From: Thiomicrorhabdus sp.
GTDB lineage: Bacteria; Pseudomonadota; Gammaproteobacteria; Thiomicrospirales; Thiomicrospiraceae
Direction of reading: 5' to 3'
DNA length: 57,430 nucleotides
Assembly (NCBI GenBank): GCA_015487495.1
Contig: WFPP01000046.1
Location: 1 to 57,430, forward strand
Of the stretch, positions 1 to 7,917 are shown one piece after another; position 1 is the stretch's first letter, and every line of letters starts with the position of its first letter. The notes under the pieces are model-generated. The model did no database searches. It was not told the DNA's origin and saw only the letters and a program-made list of their open reading frames with translations. Made by a program: the position numbers and the translations under genes.

Positions 1-102
1 CAAGAGATGTTGCTCACCAAAACATCCGAACGACAAGGTCGCTTAATTGACAGCGACTCCGCAGGCTCAATGGAACAAAAGAAAAAAGAGGGGTACTTCT
101 AA
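1..102 (+). CDS. cysD: Sulfate adenylyltransferase subunit 2 (CysD), C-terminal end only
   Basis: The first 33 codons are open in frame 1 and end in a TAA that overlaps the cysN start (TAATG). The peptide contains [17 protein letters not shown] and ends KKEGYF, the characteristic tail of CysD, the ATP-sulfurylase catalytic subunit that makes APS from ATP and sulfate together with the GTPase CysN. The 5' part lies outside the window. The one-base overlap implies translational coupling to cysN. Identification rests on a short but distinctive tail and on the neighbouring cysN. Confidence 0.88.
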   Translation, partial: QEMLLTKTSERQGRLIDSDSAGSMEQKKKEGYF

Positions 103-1568
103 TGTCACACCAATCCGATTTAATTGCTCAAGATATTGAACAGTATTTAGATACTCACAAAAACAAAGATTTATTGCGTTTTATCACCTGCGGCAGTGTG
201 GACGATGGGAAAAGCACCTTAATTGGCCGCTTACTGTACGACTCCAAAATGATTTATGAAGATCAACTGCAAAGCATTGAAAAAGACAGTAAAAAAGTCG
301 GCACACAAGGCGATGAAATTGATTTAGCCCTGCTTGTGGATGGACTGCAAAGTGAACGTGAGCAAGGCATTACCATTGATGTCGCCTACCGTTTTTTCTC
401 AACCGAAAAGCGTAAATTTATTATTGCCGACACCCCAGGGCACACACAATATACTCGTAACATGGCCACAGGTGCCTCCACCGCAGACCTCGCCATCATC
501 CTAATTGATGCCCGTTACGGCGTACAAGAGCAAACCAAACGCCACTCCTTTATTGTGAGCTTGCTGGGTATTAAAAATATCCTTATTGCGGTTAATAAAA
601 TGGATTTGGTTGAGTTCAGCGAAGCCCGCTTTAATGAAATTCAAAGCGACTACCTTTCGTTTGCCAAAGAGCTAGGCATTGCCAATCCTATTTTTGTGCC
701 ACTCTCTGCACTCAATGGCGACAATGTGGTCAACCACAGCGAACACACGCCTTGGTACACGGGGGCTCCCCTAATGGACATACTGGAAAACATTGACATT
801 ACACCCAAAGAAATTAAGCAAGCGTTCCGTTTTCCCGTGCAATACGTCAACCGCCCTCACCTCAATTTTAGAGGGTTTGCAGGTACCATTGCCTCAGGAA
901 GCATTCAGGTGGGTGACCAAATTACCGTGTTGCCCTCACAAAAAAGTACTCGAATTGCTTCCATTGTTGAGCCATCCGTTAAAAAAGAGTGCACCATTCC
1001 AAGTGCCTTTGCCACCATGGCCGTAACCTTTACCACTGAAGATGAAATCGACATCAGCCGTGGTGACTTACTGGTAAAAAGCAATGAACAAGCCCCCGCA
1101 CTGACCGACTCTGTACAAGCCACGCTCGTCTGGATGCATGAAACGCCAGCGCAACTGGGTAAAGAGTACCTGATTAAACACACCAGTCATAAAATCAAAG
1201 GGCACATTGACGCCATTGAACACATCATTGATGTCAATACCTTTGAGAAAAAAGCAGGCGAAACTCTGCAATTAAATGACATTGCCGTGTGTAATCTCAC
1301 CTTAAACCGAGCCATTCCGGTGGATGCTTACGACATCAACAAAATCACCGGCAGCTTTATCATTATTGACCGTTACACCCATGCCACCATGGGTGCTGGC
1401 ATGATTACGAAAGCAAATCAGTCAAGTCAGGTAAACCAGTCAAATAAAAATGGCACGACATCGGTTAAACGAGACTACTCTGACGCTGAAAAAGCACTCA
1501 ACGCCCTTGTGTTAGAACACTATCCAGAGTGGGGAGCCAAGTCAATTGATGAGATACTCGGAGATTAA
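102..1568 (+). CDS. cysN: Sulfate adenylyltransferase subunit 1 (CysN), GTPase
   Basis: This 488-residue protein is an EF-Tu-like GTPase that couples GTP hydrolysis to APS synthesis by CysD in assimilatory (or possibly reverse) sulfur metabolism. All G motifs are visible: GSVDDGKS (31-38), GITID (89-93), DTPGH (110-114) and NKMD (165-168). Beta-barrel domains follow. The length is close to the usual 470-480 for stand-alone CysN, so no APS kinase (CysC) is fused to its C-terminus, unlike NodQ-type proteins. The start overlaps the cysD stop. A DUF2061/CysC-like gene follows after 3 bp, so the three genes form one operon. The last 45 residues are a low-complexity S/N/Q stretch followed by a short helix. 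Confidence 0.97.
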   Translation: MSHQSDLIAQDIEQYLDTHKNKDLLRFITCGSVDDGKSTLIGRLLYDSKMIYEDQLQSIEKDSKKVGTQGDEIDLALLVDGLQSEREQGITIDVAYRFFSTEKRKFIIADTPGHTQYTRNMATGASTADLAIILIDARYGVQEQTKRHSFIVSLLGIKNILIAVNKMDLVEFSEARFNEIQSDYLSFAKELGIANPIFVPLSALNGDNVVNHSEHTPWYTGAPLMDILENIDITPKEIKQAFRFPVQYVNRPHLNFRGFAGTIASGSIQVGDQITVLPSQKSTRIASIVEPSVKKECTIPSAFATMAVTFTTEDEIDISRGDLLVKSNEQAPALTDSVQATLVWMHETPAQLGKEYLIKHTSHKIKGHIDAIEHIIDVNTFEKKAGETLQLNDIAVCNLTLNRAIPVDAYDINKITGSFIIIDRYTHATMGAGMITKANQSSQVNQSNKNGTTSVKRDYSDAEKALNALVLEHYPEWGAKSIDEILGD

Positions 1569-1571
1569 TCC

Positions 1572-2294
1572 ATGTACGTAGAAACAAACAAACGCTCTCT
1601 TATCAAGGGCGTGAGTTGGCGCTTGCTCGCTACCACAACGACCATTATCATTGTCTATCTGTTTTTTGGACAATTAGATCTGGCCATTATGGCGGGCGCA
1701 TTAGAGACCATAGCTAAAATATTTCTCTACTATCTACACGAACGTGGTTGGAACAAAATTGATTTTGGTAAAAAACGCATCGAACCGTTTAACCTCTGGA
1801 TCATAGGTCTGCCGCTCAGTGGTAAAAAAGTATTGGCGGATAAAGTATACGAGCAACTTCTTACTCTTAAAATTCCATTAGAACGAATCGAAAGCCGAGA
1901 AGTGCGTAAACTACTGCCCGAAATAGGCTATGAACGAGATGATCGAATATTACATATCAAGCGCGTCGGATTTTTAATCAAAAAACTCCAACGCCACTCT
2001 GTCTCAACCATCTGCTCTTTTGTCTCTCCATACCAAGAGGCGCGTGATGCCGTAAAAGAGATGACTGAAAACTATGTCGAAATCTATATTGACAGCGATC
2101 CTGCCCAATATAAAACCATACAAGAAGCAGGTTTCATTGAAAACATTGATAACACTCAACTGGAAGATTTAGACCGTATCAGCCAAGACTACGATCAACC
2201 CATCAACCCTAAAATAACCATCAAACCCGATGAAAATTTAGACGATGCGGTTAACCGTATCGTGGCGTATGTTAAAAAAAATCTAGTACAATAA
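1572..2294 (+). CDS. DUF2061 membrane domain fused to a degenerate adenylylsulfate-kinase-like domain
   Basis: Residues about 5-60 match the DUF2061 pattern (KRSLIKGVSWRLLAT ... KIFLYYLHERGW), with two short hydrophobic segments. Residues about 70-240 align by eye with APS kinase (CysC). Shared features are the P-loop position, the VR....GY.RDDR..HI+RVG block and the FVSPYQEAR block, where the family has F-[IV]-S-P-[FY]. Key residues are altered. The Walker A is GLPLSGKK (79-86), with Lys instead of Ser/Thr. The DGD motif is ESR (107-109). The GLYKKA lid of CysC is absent. It sits 3 bp after cysN and is almost certainly co-transcribed. The fold assignment is fairly secure. Catalytic activity is doubtful, and a membrane-anchored regulatory or scaffold role in sulfate activation is only inference. 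Confidence 0.82.
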   Translation: MYVETNKRSLIKGVSWRLLATTTTIIIVYLFFGQLDLAIMAGALETIAKIFLYYLHERGWNKIDFGKKRIEPFNLWIIGLPLSGKKVLADKVYEQLLTLKIPLERIESREVRKLLPEIGYERDDRILHIKRVGFLIKKLQRHSVSTICSFVSPYQEARDAVKEMTENYVEIYIDSDPAQYKTIQEAGFIENIDNTQLEDLDRISQDYDQPINPKITIKPDENLDDAVNRIVAYVKKNLVQ

Positions 2295-2308
2295 ATAAAA
2301 ATAAGGAA

Positions 2309-2323
2309 CTGTCAGATTAAGTC
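2309..2323. repeat. 15-bp sequence repeated inverted at 21500-21514
   Basis: CTGTCAGATTAAGTC occurs here and as its exact reverse complement at 21500-21514, next to the IS256-type remnant. Both copies are intergenic and both are followed inward by GTAAAC- or GTTTAC-like sequence. It might be a decayed insertion-sequence end. A 15-mer match is not significant on its own in a window this long. Confidence 0.3.
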
Positions 2324-2347
2324 TGAACTTCTACATGTAAACATATA

Positions 2348-2383
2348 AAGGGGGGGGGGAGAGAAATATTATACCCCCCTCTT
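2348..2383. terminator. G10/C6 hairpin between convergent operons
   Basis: A run of ten G (2350-2359) is followed after 14 bases by six C (2374-2379), giving a strong G:C stem between the convergent DUF2061 gene and cheW. There is only a weak T run on either side (TTTATA on the minus strand), so efficiency as an intrinsic terminator is uncertain. The G10 run is one of many homopolymers in this window. Confidence 0.45.
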
Positions 2384-2403
2384 CTAAACCTTAATAACAA
2401 AAC

Positions 2404-2910
2404 TTAATCCACTCCTAAAAACATATTGTCCACATCAATCAAAATAATGACATCATCTTGAAAGTGAGCAATCCCCTGAATGTATCGTGATGCCTTGTCT
2501 TTAGAACCCGATAACGATTCAATTTTGTCTTCAGGAATGTCTTTCACCTCCATAACAAAATCCACTAAAATCCCAACCGTACGCTCTCCATCCAGTTCCA
2601 CAATAATAATTCTTGATAAATCATCAATTTCTCGACTGGGCATATTATATAAAATACGGGCATCAACCACCGTTACAATGACCCCTCGCACATTAATCAC
2701 CCCAAGCACACCATAGGTCGCACCTGCTACTTGACGAATCGCCCCTACCCTTAATACTTCTCGAATTTTCCTAACTGGAATGCCATATACTTCATTTTCA
2801 AGAGTAAAGAGAACACAACGGATACCTGGGCCTAAGTAAGCCGATTCTTCATCCATTATTCCCCCTTGTTGCATCTGTTCTACAGAGGGTGCTTCAGTTG
2901 TTAGATTCAT
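2404..2910 (-). CDS. cheW: Chemotaxis coupling protein CheW
   Basis: A 168-residue protein made of a single CheW/SH3-like domain (about 27-165). It bridges chemoreceptors to the CheA kinase at the cell pole. Family-typical stretches include FTLENEVYGIPVRKIREVL, the GVINVRGVIVTVVD strand pair and the terminal FQDDVIILIDVDN. The chosen ATG has a good ribosome site (AAGGGAT, five bases upstream). Met19 is a possible alternative start. It is the last gene of the cluster, 37 bp after cheA. The first 26 residues are Q/E-rich and not part of the domain. Confidence 0.95.
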   Translation of the reverse strand: MNLTTEAPSVEQMQQGGIMDEESAYLGPGIRCVLFTLENEVYGIPVRKIREVLRVGAIRQVAGATYGVLGVINVRGVIVTVVDARILYNMPSREIDDLSRIIIVELDGERTVGILVDFVMEVKDIPEDKIESLSGSKDKASRYIQGIAHFQDDVIILIDVDNMFLGVD

Positions 2911-2947
2911 TTTTTATCCCTTCTTTAGGTAATTACTCTTTAAGCAA

Positions 2948-5008
2948 TTACTGAAAACGCGATACCACACCTGGTAAATCTAAAATTAACGCAATGCTTC
3001 CATTTCCTGTAATCGTGGCTCCTGCGTATCCTGTCGCATTTTTTAACATAACACCTAACGGCTTAATCACCACTTCTTCTTGACCATTTACCTGACTTAC
3101 CACTAATCCGGCACGTTGATTTCCAACAGACACAATCACCACTTTATCTCCCTTGTAACTCTCTTTAGGGTTATTGGGTGCTAACCATTCATTTAAAAAA
3201 TACAGTGGAATGCTTTCTTCACGTAAACGCACCATGACTTGCCCATCAATTTTATTGGTCTGCTCTGGGTTAAAATCAAAAATTTCTTGTACACTGGTTA
3301 ACGGAATCGCATAGCTGTCTTCATCAAACCCAACCATTAATGTAGGTAAAATTGCCAATGTAAGCGGAACTTTAATATTAATTTGGGTGCCTTCCCCTAA
3401 TACTGAGTGAATCTCAATACTACCGTTAAGCTTGGTAATCATGCTTTTTACCACATCCATTCCGACTCCTCGCCCGGAAATATCACTGATTTGATCTGCT
3501 GTAGAAAATCCTGCTGATAAAATTAACTCAAAAGCGGACTGATCATCCAGTTGGCTGGCAGCAACTTCATCCATCATGCCTTTTTCAACTGCTTTTTGAC
3601 GCAATACATCAGGATCCATGCCTTTCCCGTCGTCCGTAATGGATAACAAGATATGATCGCCTTCTTGTTTTGCAGCTAAAAGTACCGTTCCCACTTTAGG
3701 CTTACCAGCTGCCGCCCGAACATCAGGCATTTCAACACCGTGATCCACAGAATTTCGAACCAAATGGACTAATGGGTCTGCAAGCGCCTCCACCAGATTT
3801 TTATCTAAATCGGTCTCTTCACCTTCTAACTCTAAATTAATATCCTTGCCCAGTTTTCGAGCCAAATCTCGAACCACTCGTGGAAAGCGTCCAAAGACTT
3901 TTTTGACCGGTTGCATACGAGTTTTTAAAACGGAAGCCTGTAAATCGGTTGTAACATGATCTAAATTGGCAACGGCATTTGAAATATCTTCACGACTGCT
4001 CTCCTTGCCTCGCAACGTTAATAAACGGTTACGAACCAATACCAACTCACCCACCAAATTCATGATTTCATCTAAACGCTTGGTATCAACACGCACTGTA
4101 GATTCAGGTGTATTTTTAGCCGCAGGTTTAGTCGATTTATTAGCTGGTGCCGTTTTTTTGGCTGGTTTGGAAACTACTGGTGGGGGCGTCTTCTCAACGT
4201 CGGGTTCCGTTTCTTTTACCGCAGGGGGGGGAGAAGATTTTAAAGCGTCTCTTTGTTGTAATAACGCTTCAAATTCTTCATCAGACATGTCTCCATCAGG
4301 ATCAACCCCTTCAGGTAACGTTAATGTTGACGGAGTAGAGTCAGCAGAAGGCGAGGCTGCTTTTAAGGTATCTCGTTGCTCCAATAAGGCTTCAAATTCT
4401 TCATCGGACATATCCCCATCAGGATCAACCCCTTCAGGAAGGGTCAGTGCAGGCGTATCCTCAGAACGAGAGGCCATCTTACCATCCCGTTGATTAAGCA
4501 ACGCTTCAAACTCCTCATCAGATATCTCCCCGTCAGGATCAACCCCCTCAGGCAACTCTAAAATAGGCTCGTTTGTTTTTTCTGTGGACAAACTTTCTTT
4601 AACCGCCCCTTCCACCACCTGCCCTTTTGTCAGGGCATCCAACTCATTTAATAACAGGGGGTCATTTTCAGGTAATTCACGCGCACCATCATTCAGCTGT
4701 TCAATTGAATCACTAATGACATCAAACGCTCTTAAAATAACATCGGCAACGGCAGCATCATACTCAACATCACCATTACGAATTTTATCAAATACATTTT
4801 CAGCTCGATGACACACTTCAATTAAAGGGGTAATGGCAAGAAATCCTGCCCCCCCTTTAATGGTATGAAACCCTCTAAAAACAGCATTTAACAGGTCGCT
4901 GTCTGTTGGAGAATTTTCAAGATCAACCAGTTGTTCATTTAACTGGTCCACCAGATCAGACGCTTCAACTAAAAAGTCCTGTAAAATCTCTTCATCCACA
5001 ACCTTCAC
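2948..5008 (-). CDS. cheA: Chemotaxis histidine kinase CheA with a tandem-repeat linker
   Basis: The 686-residue protein autophosphorylates and passes phosphate to CheY. Domains in order: an HPt domain (1-125) with phospho-His48 in GFHTIKGGAGF; an acidic linker (149-254) with three copies of a 26-residue motif; a Pro/Lys-rich linker; the dimerisation helices (about 300-365); and the ATPase (about 366-550). The ATPase shows the N box HLVRNSVDHG (415-424), G1 DDGKGMD (459-465) and G2 GRGVGMD (512-518). A CheW-like domain (555-686) follows. No P2 CheY-binding domain is recognisable where the repeats lie. The start is GTG; a second in-frame GTG three codons on is possible. A sigma-54 element lies 39 bp upstream. 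A run of eight C falls in the SPPPA linker. Confidence 0.96.
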   Translation of the reverse strand: MKVVDEEILQDFLVEASDLVDQLNEQLVDLENSPTDSDLLNAVFRGFHTIKGGAGFLAITPLIEVCHRAENVFDKIRNGDVEYDAAVADVILRAFDVISDSIEQLNDGARELPENDPLLLNELDALTKGQVVEGAVKESLSTEKTNEPILELPEGVDPDGEISDEEFEALLNQRDGKMASRSEDTPALTLPEGVDPDGDMSDEEFEALLEQRDTLKAASPSADSTPSTLTLPEGVDPDGDMSDEEFEALLQQRDALKSSPPPAVKETEPDVEKTPPPVVSKPAKKTAPANKSTKPAAKNTPESTVRVDTKRLDEIMNLVGELVLVRNRLLTLRGKESSREDISNAVANLDHVTTDLQASVLKTRMQPVKKVFGRFPRVVRDLARKLGKDINLELEGEETDLDKNLVEALADPLVHLVRNSVDHGVEMPDVRAAAGKPKVGTVLLAAKQEGDHILLSITDDGKGMDPDVLRQKAVEKGMMDEVAASQLDDQSAFELILSAGFSTADQISDISGRGVGMDVVKSMITKLNGSIEIHSVLGEGTQINIKVPLTLAILPTLMVGFDEDSYAIPLTSVQEIFDFNPEQTNKIDGQVMVRLREESIPLYFLNEWLAPNNPKESYKGDKVVIVSVGNQRAGLVVSQVNGQEEVVIKPLGVMLKNATGYAGATITGNGSIALILDLPGVVSRFQ
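4247..4564 (-). repeat. Three tandem LPEGVDPDG-x-SDEEFEALL repeats within cheA
   Basis: Within CheA, residues 149-175, 188-213 and 229-254 repeat the block LPEGVDPDG[DE][IM]SDEEFEALL.QRD, spaced 39-41 residues apart by low-complexity S/T/A linkers. The nucleotide copies are similar but carry silent differences, so the duplication is not fresh. The core SDEEFEALL resembles SQDEVDALL at the N-terminus of FliM in this same cluster. Confidence 0.9.
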
Positions 5009-5046
5009 CTCACTTGGTTATACTTGCTCAATATGATTAACATCAA

Positions 5047-5063
5047 AGCAATGATTATGCCAT
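5047..5063 (-). promoter_or_regulatory. Sigma-54 promoter for cheA-cheW
   Basis: On the minus strand TGGCAT-AATCA-TTGCT matches the RpoN consensus TGGCAC-N5-TTGCW, with exact GG-N10-GC spacing. It lies 39 bp upstream of the cheA start, giving a short leader. It would let cheA and cheW be expressed under FleQ/FleR-type control, independently of the upstream terminator. Confidence 0.7.
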
Positions 5064-5110
5064 GAAGAAATAATATAAAACTTTTGTACAATGCAGAAGT
5101 TAAAAATAGG

Positions 5111-5794
5111 TTAAATACCCAGTTCCCCCAACAAGTCATCCACATCACTTTGTGAATCAACAGAGTCTTGCTTTGATTTTTGAGTTACATTTGGGCCAAT
5201 GCCTTTCATTTCTTCTTGTTTTTGTGCGTCTTCAGACAGCTCCTTATCAGGAATGGCATCATAATCATGGCCCGACTCCGCAATAAGCTGAATTAAACTT
5301 TGTTCGAGTAAAGAGGTGGTTAACATAACTCGGTTTAACACTTGCCCAGTTAAATCTTGAAACGATTGTGCAAGCATAATATTGGTTAATTCTGTACTTA
5401 AATTGGCAAGAAGCCCCTTAACTGCTTCAATTTTAACCTCATCTACTTTTAAATCTGAAAGCATATTTTCAATCGATTCAATTAAGTTAAGGCCACGCTC
5501 AGAAGACTGTAAGGTTTTTGAACTGGCCTCTTCCGTCATTCCTATAACCGACTCTAGGCGTTCGGTCATATCAGGAAGGTCATGCTTGGTTTGTAACAAT
5601 AAACGGTTATCCACTAATTGATCGAGGGTTTCATGCAAGTTTTGAGTCAACCCACTTACTTTTTGGTACAACTCCGATTCCCGTAATTTGGTTAATTCAT
5701 CCAATAATCTTGTTGCGGTTTCTTGCTCACCTGCATTTAGTGCATCTAATAATTTTTGTACCAAGTGAACATCAATCTGACTTGAGCATACCAT
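5111..5794 (-). CDS. cheZ: CheY-P phosphatase CheZ
   Basis: The 227-residue, largely helical protein dephosphorylates CheY-P and resets motor bias. The catalytic block reads MLAQSFQDLTGQVL; in E. coli CheZ the Asp and Gln of QDFQDLTGQ are the CheY-contacting and catalytic residues. The C-terminus, DVDDLLGELGI, is the usual CheY-tethering helix. Its start (AGGGAG, 8 bp upstream) lies just after an intrinsic terminator separating it from cheY. It is followed by cheA after 102 bp. The length is normal for the family (about 210-260). Confidence 0.95.
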   Translation of the reverse strand: MVCSSQIDVHLVQKLLDALNAGEQETATRLLDELTKLRESELYQKVSGLTQNLHETLDQLVDNRLLLQTKHDLPDMTERLESVIGMTEEASSKTLQSSERGLNLIESIENMLSDLKVDEVKIEAVKGLLANLSTELTNIMLAQSFQDLTGQVLNRVMLTTSLLEQSLIQLIAESGHDYDAIPDKELSEDAQKQEEMKGIGPNVTQKSKQDSVDSQSDVDDLLGELGI

Positions 5795-5818
5795 TTACAA
5801 TTACTCCCTTAAAGTGAT

Positions 5819-5856
5819 AAAAAAAACCCTATACAATGTCATTATCGTATAGGGTT
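5819..5856 (-). terminator. Intrinsic terminator between cheY and cheZ
   Basis: On the minus strand a perfect 10-bp stem AACCCTATAC/GTATAGGGTT with a 12-nt loop is followed directly by a run of T (A8 on the plus strand, 5819-5826). It lies inside the che cluster, after the cheY stop and before the cheZ ribosome site, so it should reduce transcription into cheZ. Confidence 0.8.
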
Positions 5857-5884
5857 CTTGGCAATACTAATCACATTTTTTTAT

Positions 5885-6289
5885 CTAGCCATTTTCTCTT
5901 TCAGCAACCCGTTCAAATATTTTATGAATTTTGCCATTCAACGTAGCAGCAGTAAACGGCTTAACAATATAGCCATCTACCCCTGCCTGAGCTGCTTCTA
6001 GAATTTGGCTACGCTTGGCTTCCGCTGTAATTAATAAAAACGGTGTATTTTGTAAATTTGCATCTGCCCGAACATGCTTTAACAAGTCGAGTCCAGTCAT
6101 TTCAGGCATATTCCAATCACTGACAATAAAATCATATTTTCCTGATTGCACCATCGGCCACGCCGTTGCACCGTCATCCGCTTCATCAAATTTATGAAAC
6201 CCTAACTCTTTCAGTAAGTTTTTAACAATTCGTCTCATGGTTGAAAAATCATCGACCACTAAAATATTCATATCTCTATTTATTTGCAT
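5885..6289 (-). CDS. cheY: Chemotaxis response regulator CheY
   Basis: This single 134-residue receiver domain signals to the flagellar switch (FliM) when phosphorylated by CheA. The acidic pocket DD (13-14), phospho-acceptor Asp58 in VSDWNMP, the switch Thr88 in LLITAEA and Lys110 in VKPF are all present. An alternative start at Met7 is possible. The gene lies 13 bp downstream of fliA, as in Pseudomonas, and is followed by a terminator. WNMPEMTGLDLL is typical of chemotaxis CheY rather than of transcriptional regulators. Confidence 0.97.
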   Translation of the reverse strand: MQINRDMNILVVDDFSTMRRIVKNLLKELGFHKFDEADDGATAWPMVQSGKYDFIVSDWNMPEMTGLDLLKHVRADANLQNTPFLLITAEAKRSQILEAAQAGVDGYIVKPFTAATLNGKIHKIFERVAERENG

Positions 6290-6302
6290 TTTAATTCCTA
6301 AC

Positions 6303-7043
6303 CTACTTAATCCAGTCGGCCATACGTGACCGAATTCGTTTAACTGCCTGGCTATGTATTTGACTCACGCGGGATTCGCTAACCGACAATACTTCACCAA
6401 TTTCTTTTAAATTGAGCTCTTCATCATAATAAAGTGCCATGACGAGTTTTTCTTTTTCGGGTAAATTTGCAATTTCCTTCACTAACGCCTCTTGAAACCC
6501 TGTCTCAATCAACTCAGCAAAAGGAGTCATGCCATGACTAACCATTCGATCTTCTGATAATTCATCATGGTCAGGTTGGTCAATAGACAACAATTGAACC
6601 GAATTGGTATCCTGCAAAATATGATAGTATTCTTCAATCGAAACCTCCATCTGCTCAGCAATTTCATCATCTCGTGCTTCTCGACCCAGCCGAGACTCCA
6701 CTTGGTTAATGGCTTCACTTACTGCACGTGATTTTCGATATACCGACCTAGGTGTCCAGTCCCCTTTTCGAATTTCATCCAACATGGCTCCCCTAATTCG
6801 GATACCCGCATAGGTTTCAAAACTGGCCCCCTGATTGGCATTAAATTTTTGCATCGCTTCAATCAAGCCCACAATGCCCGACTGAATTAAATCATCAACA
6901 AACACACTGTCAGGCAAACGGCCTTTTAAATGATAAGCAATACGTTTTACCAAAGGCAAATACTGCTCTAATTCAAGCAGTTCATGCATGGCCTGTTTTT
7001 GAACTTCCTCGTATGCAGATGTGCCCGTCATAAAATCACTCAT
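6303..7043 (-). CDS. fliA: Flagellar sigma factor sigma-28 (FliA)
   Basis: The sigma-70 family factor directs late flagellar and chemotaxis promoters. Region 2 (YLPLVKRIAYHLKGRLP ... VDDLIQSGIVGLIEAM), region 3 and the region 4 helix-turn-helix (LNLKEIGEVLSVSESRVSQIHSQAV) are visible. The ORF track starts 64 codons earlier, but that extension only translates the end of flhG in another frame. Starting at the ATG for MSDFMTGTSAYEE gives 246 residues, close to the family length of about 240, and overlaps the flhG stop by 8 bp. The ATG four codons later is also possible. No FlgM (anti-sigma) gene is in the window. Confidence 0.93.
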   Translation of the reverse strand: MSDFMTGTSAYEEVQKQAMHELLELEQYLPLVKRIAYHLKGRLPDSVFVDDLIQSGIVGLIEAMQKFNANQGASFETYAGIRIRGAMLDEIRKGDWTPRSVYRKSRAVSEAINQVESRLGREARDDEIAEQMEVSIEEYYHILQDTNSVQLLSIDQPDHDELSEDRMVSHGMTPFAELIETGFQEALVKEIANLPEKEKLVMALYYDEELNLKEIGEVLSVSESRVSQIHSQAVKRIRSRMADWIK

Positions 7044-7917
7044 GCCTTGATTGAAATAAATTTTCAACAAAAAATTGTAAATACCCTGTTGCCCCTTTTG
7101 GAACGGGCCATTTCTCAATTTTATATGCCATTTCTCTAAAGGCTTGTGCAGAATCACTGTGTGGCTTATACACTGTAACAGGAATCTGTTTTTGAACGGC
7201 ATCCCGTAACTCATGATCAAATGGAATCGATCCAAAATAATCTAAACTCACATCTAAAAACTGTTCACACACCTTTGCTAATTTTTCATACAATACTTTT
7301 CCATGTTGTGAAGAATGACTTTGGTTTGCCAGTAATCTAAAACGGGTCAATTTATAGTCTCGGCTCAAAACTTTAATTAAAGCATAAGCATCCGTGATAG
7401 AGGCCGGCTCATCCGTGACCACTACCACCACCTCTTGAGCCGCACGACAAAAACTCACCACACTGTCCGCAATGCCCGCGGCTGTATCCACTAATAAAAT
7501 ATCAAGCTGTTCATTCAGTTCTGAAAATGCATTAATTATTCCAGCGTTTTCGGCAGCCGTCAATTGTGCCATACGACTGACACCCGATGCAGCAGGAATA
7601 ATTTTCAACCCTGCGGGTCCTTCTACAATGACTTCTTCAAGCGTTTTATTCCCTTCTAGCACATGCAATAAATTATATTGAGTTTGCAAGCCTAACATAA
7701 TATCCACATTGGCAAGCCCCATATCCGCATCCATCAGCAAAACCCGATTCCCCATTTTGCTTAATGCAACGCCCAGATTAACTGAAACATTGGTTTTGCC
7801 AACCCCGCCTTTACCACTGGCAACCGCAATCACACGCACTGGTTTTCTTATATTGGATTCCGTCATAGAGTGGCCAGATTGCATTGCTCGCAAGCCCGCT
7901 GCTTGATCATTGAGCAT
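7036..7917 (-). CDS. flhG: Flagellar number regulator FlhG/FleN (MinD-like ATPase)
   Basis: The 293-residue ParA/MinD-type ATPase limits flagellar number and partners FlhF. The deviant Walker A is SGKGGVGKTN, the Walker B region is DILLVDTAAG, and the N-terminal DQAAGLRAM peptide is the conserved motif that activates the FlhF GTPase. It starts inside the flhF stop (ATGCTCAATGA overlap of 11 bp) and ends inside the start of fliA. FleN also antagonises FleQ in Pseudomonas; whether that holds here is uncertain because this FleQ lacks its receiver domain. Confidence 0.95.
   Translation of the reverse strand: MLNDQAAGLRAMQSGHSMTESNIRKPVRVIAVASGKGGVGKTNVSVNLGVALSKMGNRVLLMDADMGLANVDIMLGLQTQYNLLHVLEGNKTLEEVIVEGPAGLKIIPAASGVSRMAQLTAAENAGIINAFSELNEQLDILLVDTAAGIADSVVSFCRAAQEVVVVVTDEPASITDAYALIKVLSRDYKLTRFRLLANQSHSSQHGKVLYEKLAKVCEQFLDVSLDYFGSIPFDHELRDAVQKQIPVTVYKPHSDSAQAFREMAYKIEKWPVPKGATGYLQFFVENLFQSRHE

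Noticed and set aside
3966-4493. 175-residue plus-strand ORF opposite cheA
   Set aside because: It is the antisense reading of the CheA repeats and linker, low in complexity, with no ribosome site or family resemblance.
7044-7235. 64-residue N-terminal extension of FliA in the ORF track
   Set aside because: It lies entirely inside flhG in another frame and is not found in sigma-28 proteins.
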